Source: Nepenthes gracilis (lineage: Eukaryota; Streptophyta; Magnoliopsida; Caryophyllales; Nepenthaceae). From it: a stretch of 64,000 bases of DNA. How positions within the stretch are numbered: the first letter of the stretch is position 1; each line of letters starts with the position of its first letter. The DNA lies in NCBI GenBank assembly GCA_033239525.1, contig BSYO01000024.1, positions 11,431,991 to 11,495,990 of the forward strand, in the 5' to 3' direction. Under the pieces are notes generated by a model. The model was not told where the DNA came from and searched no databases. It saw nothing but the letters and a program-made list of their open reading frames with translations. Of this stretch, positions 11,040-22,360 are shown piece after piece. Both the position numbers and the translations under genes were made by a program.

Positions 11040-12450
11040 CTTAGCTTTATGTTTACCATTGAGGTGACATGGGTGACTACAATAGGCTTTGGCGGATAAT
11101 TTTTTTAGTTGCTTCCTCCCATTGTATAGCTAAAGTTGCTACAGAGAGGGCTTTCTTTCTTTTGTTGGGTCATCGTTCTATGTTTTTCTTCCTTTTTTTC
11201 AAATTATACTTTTACTATTGTAAATTTATACGTTTTAAAAGGAATCGATGAATAGAACTATCCGAATAATATTCTTCTTTGCAAGACTTTAATATTCTTA
11301 TATTTTCTAAGTGATTGACGTGCTTGAATTTCCTTTTTCGTTGTTTGATTTCTAACAATTTGATAATTCGTATCTCTAACAACTCGATTTTCTGACAAAT
11401 CGATATGTAATAATTTACTTTGAATTTGCTATTTATGCATCCGTAAATCAATTGAATCATCTTTAATTAGAGTAGTGTCAGGGCTGCCCATTGCCAATCT
11501 ATCACCTCGTGAAACACTATGCCAAGCCTTCATTACATGTGCAATGAAGAAGACACACCGATCTGGGTGTCAAAGCCGCCTACTATCAATCTGTTACATT
11601 GGGAGGTATTGCATCAAGCTATCATTGCTACGGTGAAATGCGTTGCAACGCACTCCAGTGGTAGCACGTGTCTCAACTATAATAGAAATGCGCCTCTTTT
11701 GTGTTGGAGGATTCCACCTATCTCTGAGTTCGAAACTTCTCCCAATCCATCTTTTCAAGAGAGGTCTTTTCCCATTGAGGTATCAGTTGTGGAACCCTTC
11801 GCCTTTAAGTATTCTTTTTGTCATTGTTATTTTTAACTAACCGATTCGCTTTGTTTGGCAATCGAAGAAATTGGTACATTTGATTGCGAATGGGCTATAC
11901 AAATGAAATACTGAGATTTTTCATCTGACTCAAACGCTCACCAACTCTATCGTACTTAGAGAGATGGAGATCCGAGTTGATACTACTGTTGCTAAGGCCG
12001 AACTGACTCGAGATCGGGCTTCTTACCTAGACAAGGAGTTATCCGAGTGGCTGGCGAGATCCTAAAGGTTATTTGATGAAAGATCTTTGGACATGGATTA
12101 GATTGTCTTACTCGAGGATAGACTCCAAGAGGCTAAGTATCGATCGATTTTAGCTGTTAACCTTACTGCAGATCTTCAAAACAAGTGTGCTCGACTCAAA
12201 AGGGAGCTGAGGATATGTCTCCGATCGGAAGAGGTTGGATCTGCTTTAGATGATAGATTCCAAGGGGGATCGTGTCATTGATTACTCCCGACTTTCCTTT
12301 AGGCTACCTTGATCCGATAAATTTTGAAACTTTTTGGCATTCAAACATTAAGGATTTCTCAAAGTCTAATGGGGACCGTCGCCACAATCTCTATCTTCCT
12401 CTCGTCCTTAGGATAGTTGAGATACTCGAGTATAAGAAAATGGCAGTATA
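11040..12450 (+). pseudogene. Antisense extra reading region in gypsy element 1 (coiled-coil), broken
   Basis: It lies between integrase and the 3' LTR but reads on the opposite strand. The best part is 11930-12290 in one frame: LTNSIVLREMEIRVDTTVAK, then AELTRDRASYLDKELSEWLA, a stop, and later LLEDRLQEAKYRS and LQNKCARLKRELR. The pattern is rich in Leu, Glu, Lys and Arg with heptad spacing, so it looks like a coiled coil. From memory, Tat-lineage plant elements often carry such additional antisense frames. I do not know its function. At least two stops break it. A parallel region occurs in gypsy element 2 near 17.1-17.6 kb. Confidence 0.55.
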
Positions 12451-13319
12451 ATCTTAACTTTTCTTTTGAAACCTTGGTTCTCTGTGTTCTAAATATTTGT
12501 TCATTAATAAATTAGCTAGATCATTCCAATCATTGTCACTGATATTCTTCTCCTTTCATGCTAAATGTTTTATTCAACATGTTCTTCATTTGACTAGCCA
12601 AGTCCAATCCTAATCGATCAATCGTGTTTGTCTAATGGTACTCATTCCTGTGAGAGAATATTGTAGCACTCTAACTAAGAAAGTTCCTTGCTTGCCTACT
12701 AAGTATAGTTGTCATTGCAATTGGGCTTTCTCAAACCATGGTCCCATCAATTGCATTTGACCAATGGAGCTCATTCCTATGAGAGGACATTATTACACTC
12801 ATGGGTCAAGCCCTAATTCGTCGACAATTTTTGACAAATAGTATTTATTTCCATGGGAGTACATCGTAGCATTTATACTAAGAAAGCCCCCTAAGTTTTC
12901 TTTTATTTTGACCTCTTAATAAGAAGTTGGACTTTGGTCTACAAGCCCTTCAGATCTTTATATAATAGTTTGCATCCGACCTCATTTGGGCCTCTCGATT
13001 ACTTTAACCGAGGTTATGGCCGTGCTTTTTAGTAAGTCAACCAAACAAGTGAGAATTTCACCCGACTTAGAGTCAGCCATGATTATTTATATTCAAGAGA
13101 TGACATAAAAGCACACAAATGGAAAATTAATGAAACAAATGCGTAACAATTTTATTGTCATCAATATGAATGGATACATTATATAAACACTCCATATGTG
13201 GTACAAAATACTTACCTCTATGCCCCGGTAGTTTATTGATAATATTTGTTGAAATGGATGGCATTCCATATCCTTAGGATCAATATTTTTTATTTTAAGT
13301 ACGTAATTTATATGCATTA

Positions 13320-13960
13320 ATTCGGAGAATGGTTGAGATTATAAATGGTCTCTCCCAATTAAAGGAGAGTTTATTATTATCGATAATCTTACTTGTAACC
13401 TCTATACTCTTTAATAATATGTCTGCCATCTCGAATTGGCGAGCTTTTACTTTTTAATTGTACTATTGAGCGACTTGTTACTAGTAAACTATTGTCCGCA
13501 GTCTTGTCACATCTCAAACTTCTTTAAACAAAATGAGATGCTCTCTTAGAAGTTAAAAATTGCCTTGTGGATCGAAACTTTTAACTCGGAGATTGGGTAG
13601 CCCAATCTCGACAAAATGACTGGCTTTATCCCATAGCACAAGCTGAACGATATTTCTCGTGTTGGTTTTCTAGGGGTCGTTTGGTAGGACCACAGTATAG
13701 AGGGTAGTTTATTTACCCATGAGCCATCTACATCCCCTAACGTCGTCTTCAATACATATAGTAAGGTTTGATTCATCACTTTCACTTGTTCATTTGCGGA
13801 TAAGCAATAGAAGTATGAACTAATTTGATTCCCAAACTCGTGTAATACTTGGTAAACCTTTTGTCGATGAATTAGGTTCATTTGTCAGTTACTATGACCT
13901 TAAAAATTCTAAACTTATAATTGATGCTCTATTGGACAAACTTGATCACATTTTGCTCGA
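13320..13960 (-). pseudogene. Gypsy integrase, C-terminal half, fragment
   Basis: The minus-strand frame 13881-13546 reads like the end of a gypsy integrase core: HEFGNQISSYFYCLSANEQV, a region with NRTLL-like NQTLLYVLKTTLG, then LPSILWSYQTTPRKPTREIS and a LGYPI block. Similarity continues to about 13320 beyond a stop (KVKARQFEMADILLKSIEVT, then NKLSFNWERPFII), the typical tail that recognises chromatin or DNA. The N-terminal zinc domain, RT and RNase H upstream are missing or unrecognisable. It would insert the cDNA into the host genome if whole. Confidence 0.85.
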
Positions 13961-14049
13961 TCATTCACCTTGTTGATATCATATTTATCACTCCCGCCGC
14001 TACCCGATTACGTTGTTGTTCTTGTTGTCCTACCTTGTCATTATTGACA

Positions 14050-15582
14050 TTCCAAGGGGCTTTCTTGGAATCTCTTAAAAACTAATGAAGATGTGCTTTT
14101 TGGATAAGAGTCTCAATCTCTTTCTACAAAGTTCAACAGTCCTCGGTACTGTGACCTAAAAATCGATGGTATAAATATTATTTTCACTAATCTCTTCCTT
14201 CCAAGTTTTTGAGCAATTCAGGCCACTTTAAACACTTTTTGTTTTAAACCTATATCAAGACATTCATCCAAGTGTTGTTCAAAAGAGTTAGGTTCAAGGT
14301 TTGTACTCCTTGCTAACACTCGATTTAGTTCTTGATTGCTTCTTGGGATCTCAGATGATGAAATTATCACCATTCCTCTTATTTTCACCAATCAATCCTG
14401 GATGGTGGTCAACGTGCTCTAGCCTCTTTGCCTCATTGGCCTCTTTGATGGCCATATATATTCGGGTGATGGTTTCTGCCTCAAGAAAAGTCTTAAGTTC
14501 TTACTAAACTAAATATTTGAAGAATTTGCTCAACTACACTATCATCATGAAAGAATTGAACTTTACCTTGCCAATTAGTTTTGATAATCTTCAGGCCTTC
14601 ACATTGAACGGGGCCAAGAAAGGTTTCAAACTTTCATTTGGCCCTTGTCAGATGTAGATAACATGCTATTGCTACTTTTCTTGCCTTCTATTAGATGCAA
14701 ACCGTGATAGAAAGTTATCAACTAATTCCTGAAATGTTTGGATTAAATTTGGTGCCAACCAGTAAAACTAAATCCGAGCATCCTCTTTGAGGGTTAGCGG
14801 AAGCAAAGATATAAGGCTAAATTCTCTAGGCCTTGGAATCCCAATAAGGTTCGAAAATTATCTAAATGATCCATGGGATCAGAATTTCTGTCATAGGGTT
14901 CTAAGGTTGGCATTCTAAATTTGAGAGTGTGTCGATACATCATAGTCTCTCTTGTAAATAACAACTTGTTTAGGTCGGCCGAATGTTTATATGTTCTTCC
15001 TCAGAATAGTTGCTGCTTGATCTTTCGAATCCTCTTCTCCACCTGGAATGCGGATGCAACCCTTTTCGCATTGAAAAATATCCTCAACTCCAAATGGTTT
15101 GGCAAGATGTGCAGGACCTATTAGTTATGAGCTTTTCTCAAAATAATACTGCATGAAACTCGTCAAGAGTCTAAGGTTTTCCAATATCTTAGTAAAAGAG
15201 TAGATTTCATCATTCCGGGCTTTCATGACATGTAGCAAAATTTAATCAACCTTCCAACCAAGCTTAGGCCCTTTCACTTGAGGACTCTTGGGTTTTGAGG
15301 TCATTAGGCCACAAAATCACCTCCTTTGATGGTTGCTTTTTCCTTCGGTTCCTCCTAGATATAAAAGTTTGTGAGTTAGAAGATGGGGCCCCTAGTAAAT
15401 GTCCCTCTGTCTATTCCAAAGGGTCTAAAGAACCTTGGATATTGTATCGACCTGAGCCGCCAACATTTCCATGTTTACATTTGTAGTCAGATAAGTATTT
15501 TCGTGGCTATCCTCTTTCAGGTCGTCACTATGATAAATGTATCCTTGGATAGTACACTTGTCTATGCCTTGGCATTGGCCAT
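14050..15582 (-). pseudogene. Gypsy gag of element 1, broken
   Basis: On the minus strand a start codon at 15582 opens with Met-Ala-Asn, as in gypsy element 2. The capsid region is clear near 14900-14800: EPYDRNSDPMDHLDNFRTLL matches the usual PYDG..DP.DHL phrase of plant gypsy gag. Near 14160-14050 comes FLGHSTEDC, then KEIETLIQKAHLH, matching the usual H.TE-C..L..EIE.LI stretch before protease. Several stops intervene. A complete protein would form the particle. This copy cannot. Confidence 0.8.
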
Positions 15583-15638
15583 ATTCTATCTTCTTAAATT
15601 GGTAGCTTGATTATTGTCTTTCTCATAAACAATGCCAA

Positions 15639-16073
15639 TAATACATCTCGAGAACCCAAATTGATATAAGAAGTAAGGAGTTAACTTATCACGTTTAAAT
15701 GTTCAAATAATAACAAGTCTGATTTTTATAATTTTGAATCTGGATGCTATGCACAGTAATAAAATAAATTAGATGTAAGATATATACAAAATTTATTCTC
15801 CAATATATTCGAATTAGTGATCTTTTTATTTGAATTTGAAAGATATAGGGAAATGGATGCAGAAATTTAGAAAAGATGGAGATCAGTGTTTGTATGGATG
15901 ATAATACTCTTTTTTGTATACTCGTCTAGTTGAGTGACTTTTGTATTGGTGCACTTATTTGTATTAATGGCTTTTGTATTTAGTATACACATCTAGATGA
16001 ATAACTTTTGTATTCTTTTTCTCCTCTCGTCATGTTGTTGTTCCATTTTCTCTAGTGAAGAGGATTTTTTATA
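15639..16073 (-). repeat. 5' LTR of gypsy element 1, truncated
   Basis: It aligns with 9806-10205. It starts TAATACATC (TG expected) right next to the leader TTGGCATTG read on the minus strand. The homology ends near GAGGATTTTTTATA at about 16073, so roughly half of the LTR (U3) is lost where gypsy element 2 begins. Confidence 0.75.
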
Positions 16074-16654
16074 GGAAGGTTCTAGCCGAGTTTCAGCTAG
16101 CTTGCGGCTCTTCACATCGGTCTCTGCTAGAGAGTGACCTTCTCGGAGGCTCTAGGTCTTTGTGCCGGAAAGGTTTGGGACCACCCCTGTCGAGTGGCTC
16201 TTACACCACTGCTTGCTGATGGGAGTACTTCATTCTTCCATTCTTTATGATTTTAGTCTCAACCGTCATGATGGGTGGAGCTTTGGATGCCTTGATCCTG
16301 ATTCGGCCCTCAGCCCCTTGTCTCGGTGCCTAGCTGGGGAGGTGTCGGTGGGCCCATGTTTAAGGTCATCCATTTTGCAGGCCATTGTCACGTGATGTTC
16401 TCTTATGATGCCTCTAAAAACTATCACCTACTGGTTTGCGAGTTTAGGCTAGAGCGTTTGGAAGCCTCCTTTGGGGGTCGCATAGCTGTCGCATCAATCA
16501 AAGCGTCTAAGCGCTTCGATTACGGAGGCAACGTGATGATCGCCATAATGGCTCATAATCACACATGGAAAAAGACACATTGTGGCGTGCTAGGGTGAGG
16601 GGACATGTCGCTACCATAATGGCGACAAAGCCGTTTAACTCCCTAGGGACTGGC

Positions 16655-17640
16655 TATATAAGCGTTGCGTTAATCCCTTTTTTTCCATTCCTTTTGCTTG
16701 ATGTGTGCCTCTACTTTTTTCTCTGAGGGCATTCCCTTAGCATTACCTGTCATCTTCCTAGCGCTTTCAGCTCACCATGATATTGCCGACGTTCCCATTC
16801 TTGTTACATCCTTGTCGGAGGTGCCACCCTCCTCTACCTCTATGCCTTCGACAGAGGGAAATAGTGACAATGATCATTCGTCATAGAAGATGGGAGCTAC
16901 TACTTTCAGAGAGCACTATTGCTAGTGGTGCAGAGTTCTTCCCAGTTGCTCAAACTCCAAAGTATCAAGGACGTTCTAAGGGGACCTCCTGACATTGAGT
17001 CAATCGGATCCTTCCATCCTCCTGGTCGCGAGGTAAGATTTCACGAATCTTCACCATTTGCAATTGTGCTTCTCAATGGCTCTCTCACCTGATTGACAGG
17101 TTCCTCTCTTTGGTTGTTATAGGGGGTGTTCCACAAATTGAAGGAAAATGTCTGCTCTTTGAAGTAGGAGGTTACCCGCTTTTTGCGCAACCTTGTTGAT
17201 AGAGAGGAGATGGAGCGGAGGGAGCGGAGTTAATGCTATTGTTGGTGAGACACTTCAAAGTTAGGAGCAAGCCAACTACCTCAATCAAGCTTTGTTCGAG
17301 TCCTAGGCTAGTGCAGAAAAGCTCTCGGACGCCCATGCCTTGGCCCTAACCTAGGTTGCTATGCTCGAGGATGAGTTCTAGACAAGGTAGCTACGACTCC
17401 TTCACCTAATGGGTGCGAGCGCCGAGTGGGAGAGTGAGCTGATGTCCAGGCTCTGTCCAGATGAGATGGGCCCGTTGCTAAGGATGCAATTTTAGGAGAG
17501 TGTCTCGTTTTGACCAATGTATAGTCTTCCTAGTTTCCCCAAACTTTCCCATTGTTATCTTGACATAAGGAATGTCGGAGCCAGGCACCGGGAGGACCAC
17601 ATTGTCTTTTCGAAGGAGGGACCTGGCTCTTCATGGTGTG
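16655..17640 (+). pseudogene. Antisense gene-like region in gypsy element 2 with TATA box and possible intron
   Basis: A TATA box (CTATATAAG, about 16654-16662) is followed about 40 bases later by an ATG at 16698 that opens a 62-residue frame rich in Ser, Pro and acidic residues. At 17033 GTAAGA looks like a splice donor, and TTGACAG (ending 17099) or TTATAG (ending 17122) could be the acceptor. Beyond it one frame reads EVTRFLRNLVDREEMERRE, then a Leu/Ala/Glu-rich coiled-coil stretch to about 17480, broken by stops. The layout parallels the antisense region in gypsy element 1. I cannot assign a function. Alternatively the TATA box belongs to an unrelated LTR remnant. Confidence 0.45.
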
Positions 17641-17699
17641 GTCACTTCAGATAGCCCGTAGGAATATATAGTTTTCTCGCTTTGTTCTGAATGCATTGG

Positions 17700-19848
17700 A
17701 CACCATCATTGTATGGTTGTGAATTTTAATAAAAGGATCTAGCGATATTGATTGTTGTTATTCTATTTTTCTCGTGTGTCGAACTCTTTTGCCCAACTTC
17801 GCTTTGACCATTGTTGCACGTCATGCACTATCGGCCGTGACGTCTTTTTGCTACTCAACCACTATCATCCAAACCGTGCGGGCCATTGAAGCCTGGGTGG
17901 AGAGCTTGATGTCGCCTCTAGGACCGTTATAGGATCCCACTCTAGGCCCCCGGCACCAAAGTCCTTTGGGTCCAAAGGAATGGTCGGAACCACAGGGACC
18001 ATCGAGGCTTCTTCTTCGGCACCTGCTCGAGATAGGGTCTCGAAGTCACGTCGGGTCTAGCCCCCTTCGGCTAGCAATCTAATTGGGTACACCAAACCTT
18101 TCAACTACTATTTTCCTTCTAACGGGTGTTGATGTCAACGGGTATCGGAGTCGAAAAACTTTGTCAAGATGGCCACCTGACCCTGTCCTTATCCTAAGGA
18201 GAGCCCTTAGACCAAATAGTGGTCTTTCTCCAAATTGGTTGGCAACTTCTTCATCTCAGATGGTCGGCCATCTTGCATGTCTTTGCAATGGGGAGGCAGG
18301 TAGCACTACTACTTCTTAGGCCAATTTTGGCCTCTTTTCTTTTTTCTTTAATCACCTTGGCCCTCTCATACTTGTTCTCACTAGAGCATGTCATGGCACG
18401 GCAATAGGTGAACCTCACTCAGAGTGATGGGTTTTCTAGCCGCAACCATCGGGCTCTAATGGAGTGGTAGGTCGTCGCTCACATGCTGCCACTTTGACAC
18501 TCTTTCCTGTCAAGAGGACCTCATTGCTCACATGCGTCTGAGCCTAACCCGTTGACCATAGTTGGCTGATGGTGCTCGTCCCATTGGGAGTTGTCACACT
18601 CATGCTTAGAGAAACCCCCTAAGGTTTTGACTGCCGCCTGATGGGGGGTTTCAATGCCTGATTTGCAAGCCCCTTGGGCCATGTGATCTTGGCGTCTTTG
18701 GGCCTCTCGGCTACCCGATCCGAGATTCTCTAACCGTTTGTAGGTCGGTCTTACAAGCAAGCCATAGCTTGTCTGATTTAAAGGTATCCTAGGACATTTG
18801 ATTTTATGTGATGTCATGCAAGATCTCATGCAAATATACACAAGATGAACACAACAGCTATTTTATTAATCCAAACATGGCACACATTACAAGCACGCTT
18901 TGTGATGCATGTTAAGCGTACCTGGACTTAACATGTGGGAGTGGGAGGTGCCCTTTGAGGTGGGTAATGCTCGGCGTCTTGAGGACCAGTTGTTCCCCAA
19001 ACACATAGCTCTTACACGTTAGGCTAGAGAATCACCAAGACAATATACGACCCTTCCTACTTTGAGGGGGAGGCTTGTGCTTGATGGCGGTTTCGCCGGT
19101 TGTCTGTCCTCTCCTCATGGTGGGGCCTCTTGGCTCAGACTATTAGGATAGCATCCTCGAGTCTCAACTTTGTGAGACCCATTGTTGATGATCCATTGTG
19201 TGTCTCGATCGGATCCCAATCACCCCTTGGGCATCTCGCCTGTTTAGGGTCACAGAGTGGCTAAAGACTTTTGATTCTAAGGTCAGACCGTATTTTCCTT
19301 ACTGGGATGAGGTCGTAGAATGGAGGGGACCTGATGGTTTCTCTGTGCCTTCCTCTGATCACATAGTTGTGCTTCCTCCGGTCCCCCCGCTTGCGGGGGA
19401 TGCGGCCTTCATGTCGAGGGGGCCTTGGCCTTCGACTGGTTCAACGAGGCCGGTGGACTCGAATGACTGTTCGCTCACGGTTGTTGGACGTCACAAAGAC
19501 CTTTTCTATAGCTAACGGACAACTGGTTGCCATAGTGGCAGGATGATCTTGCTTAGATCTCTTTTTTGGTGCTTGGGTAGTGAGCTGGAACTTCCTCTAA
19601 GTGTAGGTAGCTCGGTTTGGATCCTTCTTAATGTCGAGGTGGAGTCCTATAGATATAGGATTTGACCGGCCATGCTTCCTTCAAATTTGTCCCTCTGAGC
19701 GCAAAAGTTGTGTGGGGGCACGTAGAGCTCCCACTCGTCGGTACGTCGAATGCAGAAGGTGCACCTCCCTACCTAACCCTAGGGGGTTGTTATCAATGGT
19801 GGTGTCATTTCTAGCTGAGGTATGCACCGAAGTATTGGTATTAGCCAT
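17700..19848 (-). pseudogene. Degenerate gag region of gypsy element 2
   Basis: The minus-strand start codon at 19848 opens MANTNTSVHTSARNDTTIDN, comparable in position and first residues to the gag start in gypsy element 1. Downstream similarity is poor and broken by many stops. I could not place the conserved capsid phrase, so the left limit is only approximate. Plus-strand open frames such as 18083-18319 and 19198-19515 look like shadows. Confidence 0.4.
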
Positions 19849-19890
19849 ACTTGTTTGGTTAGCGAGTGGGGGTCAGACTTTTAGTCGTTT

Positions 19891-19907
19891 CCCACAGACG
19901 ACACTAA
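19891..19907 (-). other. Leader and primer-binding region of gypsy element 2
   Basis: Read on the minus strand, TTAGTGTCGTCTGTGGG follows the LTR end directly. It differs at a few positions from the common TTGGCGCCGTCTGTGGG leader, with C-to-T type changes at CpG sites. It sets the element's orientation and the LTR boundary. Confidence 0.65.
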
Positions 19908-21053
19908 TGATACATCCCTAGTTTTTGGATTGTTGTAAAATAAGAGAGCCACTCGATCTCCTACTACAGGTCGAACTAGAGCAAGCCCATTCTCCGTCGC
20001 TACTAACTTAGAACCTGTGCACTACAAATTACAAATAAGAAGTCAGAGGATTAGTAAGACTCATTCCCCGATTTATCCTCCGATATTCAAGTTAAAAATC
20101 TTTCTTAAGAGATAGAAAGATATAATGATGATGTTAAATATGGATATGAGAAGAGGATTGGATCCTATTATGCGCCCGACGGGAAGCGACTTAGCGAGAA
20201 AGGATGACCGGGCTTCTTTCTGGTTGCATGCTATCAGTAGTTCACTAGGGTTGCACTCATAGTATGGCTCACTATGGTTGTATTCGTTGAGTGGCTCACT
20301 ACGGATTCACTCATTGAGTGGTTCACTACGGATGCACTAAGTAAGTGGCTCACTAGTGATACATTCGGCGGAAAGTGACTTGTGTGAGGAGAAGGAAGAG
20401 TTGTGCCGGAGAAGAGTTTAATACTCCCTTTACTCTTCAAGGGACTCAAGCTCTTTCTAATCCAAAAAGGGGCCTTATGGGTTTGAGTAGGGTGTTCCCT
20501 TGACTCCAGAGAATGATCTTCCCTCTGATGTCGGAGTTCCTCCTCTCATCCTCCTTTTTCTCCTTCTTTTTTCAACCACGTGGTGGCGAGGAATATTTAT
20601 AATACTTTGTGGGTGAAAATTTGACGCCAATTTTAGTGACAGGTGTCGCCTTCGAGTTTGCTAGTTACTCGGGAACTGACGGGAGCCATCTTTGTTAGGT
20701 GTCACCGTACTATGGTGAGAAGGTCGTGAATGGTCCCTCGATCCAGTCGTCAAGTGGATTCATGAGGCACTTTACATGCATACTCTAACCGCTCCGTTAG
20801 CCACCTGCCTTAGGGCATTTCGTATTGGTCCGTTTGGCTCTACTACTGGTTAGACCATTGATGCTTGTCCCATTTGACCCATCACTCCTTAGACATCATT
20901 CTAGTTGCCGATATGGCTTATGGATTAGGATAGATCAATTTCCTTGTTGAGGCTTAACCCACCACTTATTTGGCCCCTTGTCATTTTGATGGTTAAACCT
21001 ATGACTAGTCTAACCTATGACCGGTCTGACCCATAATGTCATCAGATCCATCA
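19908..21053 (-). repeat. LTR of gypsy element 2
   Basis: It starts TGATACATC, like the LTR of gypsy element 1 (TAATACATC), and probably ends ATCCATCA at 21053. The inner boundary is well supported by the leader next to it. The outer one is estimated from a TG...CA ending only. It contains a 27-bp tandem repeat (20235-20370) and, on the minus strand, a TATA-like ATTATAAATATT near 20600. Confidence 0.55.
20235..20370. repeat. 27-bp tandem minisatellite, five units, inside an LTR
   Basis: Five imperfect units with the core GTGGCTCACTACGGATTCACT recur at 27-base spacing. Because 27 is a multiple of three, the minus strand (20449-20234) stays open and encodes a nine-residue periodic peptide (SVVSHSTNT, TIVSHTMSA and similar). 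The units differ by several point changes, so the array is old. There are no unique spacers, so it is not CRISPR-like. Confidence 0.85.
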
Positions 21054-21319
21054 TACCTTAATAATCTAAATTTATTGACCAATTATACAAATCATGATTA
21101 AGCCAATGAGCCAACCATGGCCTTGCAATAATTCTACAAGCAATTTCTGTCAAGCTTGGAGTTTAGGCATACTTGATCGCAATAATTTATATAAAGTGAA
21201 AAATAATAATAATAAAAATAAATATAATAATTTATATATATTGAGCAGGGGGATTGCACCGATGGAGAACAGGGGAGTTGCAATATGGGTAGGCGTCGCA
21301 TTCCGTGTAACTCTCCTGT

Positions 21320-21512
21320 AACCATTAGATTGAAATCTAACATGTAAGATTTTATATCAAAAAATATTTTTAAAATATAAAAATAATATATTTTTAATAA
21401 TATTTTTTATCATATTAATATTTACATATTTTTATATTTTATAAAAATTAATAAAAATATTTATAAAATATATTATTTTAATATATTAAATATTATGATA
21501 ATCCAACAACTA
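21320..21512. repeat. MITE-like inverted repeat 1
   Basis: The left arm ACCATTAGATTGAAATC (about 21321) pairs imperfectly with the complement of GATAATCCAACAACT near 21498-21512. The interior is almost pure A/T. G-rich flanks (AGGGGAGTTGC and GGGGCGTGTCACAGCCC) resemble those of the next copy. The outer limits and target duplication are not clear. Confidence 0.4.
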
Positions 21513-21838
21513 GGGGCGTGTCACAGCCCTTTGAGTATGCGCAGAAGTGAATGGAACTCCTCGACTTTCAGTTGTTAAATTAAATATTTAACATTTAAAA
21601 ACTAATTTTTTTTTTAATATATCAATAGTTTTATTTTGAATTATTTTTACATTATTTGGGTGATTTTATAAATTTACACTTTAGAAAAAAAAATTAAAAC
21701 CTTTTTATATTATTTTTAATAAAATAAAATTAAGAACCGTTAAATTATTAAAATTTAATAATAAAATGTCATTTAGGAGGGCCTCCCCCTGAATCAGGGG
21801 AGTTGCGACGCGTACAGCCCCTCCGTCGCTGTACAGGT

Positions 21839-22005
21839 CGTTAGATGTAAAATCCAACAGCCCACATTTAATATTAAAAAAATATTTATTTTTATATTTT
21901 TTTATTATTATTATTTTTTAAAAAAATAAGTAAAAAAACATTTTTATTTTTTTTAATTTTTATTTTTTTTAGAAAAATAGAGGCCATTAGATTTTACATC
22001 TAATA
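21839..22005. repeat. MITE-like inverted repeat 2
   Basis: CGTTAGATGTAAAATCCAAC at 21839-21858 pairs with GATTTTACATCTAATA near 21990-22005. The arms are separated by about 120 bp of A/T-rich DNA. Outside the arms both sides hold GGGG-rich, CCCC-rich sequence with CAGCCCC repeated (21813 and 22033). The element may therefore extend to about 21776-22075. It is a candidate non-autonomous DNA element with no coding. Confidence 0.5.
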
Positions 22006-22274
22006 ATTCCCTTTCTCATCGTAGGGGCTGCGACAGCCCCCCACATCACACCCCCGATGTTGCAGCCCTCCGTTCTCGGCCTTCCCCTCAATCCCCTACA
22101 ATAAATTTGCAACTTTCTCTTTTATGCATCATGCTTATTTTATTTTTCTAAATTCTTATAAAATTTACATATTAAAAATATAAAATAAATTATAAGAGCA
22201 AAATAAATAATAATTTTTTTAAATAAAAGAAATAAAGTGGGCCAGCGAGTGTCGGGCCGCGGACAAGGGACCAA

Positions 22275-22280
22275 GTCGGT
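22275..22280 (-). promoter_or_regulatory. DRE/CRT core (ACCGAC) about 1 kb upstream of the DREB gene
   Basis: GTCGGT on the plus strand is ACCGAC on the minus strand, the core bound by DREB proteins. It lies about 1.0 kb before the start codon. It could allow cross- or autoregulation, but a single 6-base match is weak evidence. Confidence 0.25.
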
Positions 22281-22354
22281 GGTCCAATTGGCCCACAATT
22301 ATTATTTTAATTTACTCTGTCAGTATTCGACGGAGCTCTACGAAGCATACATTG

Positions 22355-22360
22355 CACGTG
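22355..22360 (+). promoter_or_regulatory. G-box/ABRE-like CACGTG upstream of the DREB gene
   Basis: CACGTGGA lies about 0.9 kb before the start codon. CACGTG is the palindromic G-box bound by bZIP and bHLH proteins, and the CACGTGG form also suits an abscisic-acid response element. A single site only. Confidence 0.3.

Larger units (their letters stand above)
9806..16073 (-). mobile_element. Ty3/gypsy retrotransposon 1 (Tat-like), minus strand, defective
   Basis: On the minus strand the order is 5' LTR (15639-16073, truncated), gag, a much reduced pol with integrase, an extra region in the opposite sense, then 3' LTR (9806-10575). The two LTR copies align from TGATGAGTCTTGAGAA / TAATACATCTCGAGAA through the shared phrase CATGTTGTTGTTCCATTTTC. 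RT and RNase H are not recognisable, so most of pol has been deleted. The 5' LTR stops near 16073, where unrelated DNA of gypsy element 2 begins. Assignment to the Tat group rests on the gag phrases, the antisense region between integrase and 3' LTR, and similarity of the leader to gypsy element 2. Confidence 0.8.
16074..21053 (-). mobile_element. Ty3/gypsy retrotransposon 2 (Tat-like), truncated, minus strand
   Basis: This is a GC-richer block that ends on the right in an LTR (19908-21053). On the minus strand the LTR is followed by TTAGTGTCGTCTGTGGG, a degraded form of the TTGGCGCCGTCTGTGGG leader typical of Tat/Ogre-type elements. A gag start with Met-Ala-Asn follows at 19848. To the left lie broken gag and an antisense reading region. 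I recognise no integrase or RT and no second LTR, so the element has lost most of pol and its 3' end, probably at the junction with element 1. Confidence 0.65.

Noticed and set aside
20235..20370. Possible CRISPR-like array
   Set aside because: The 27-bp units are contiguous without spacers, sit in a plant LTR, and no cas genes exist.
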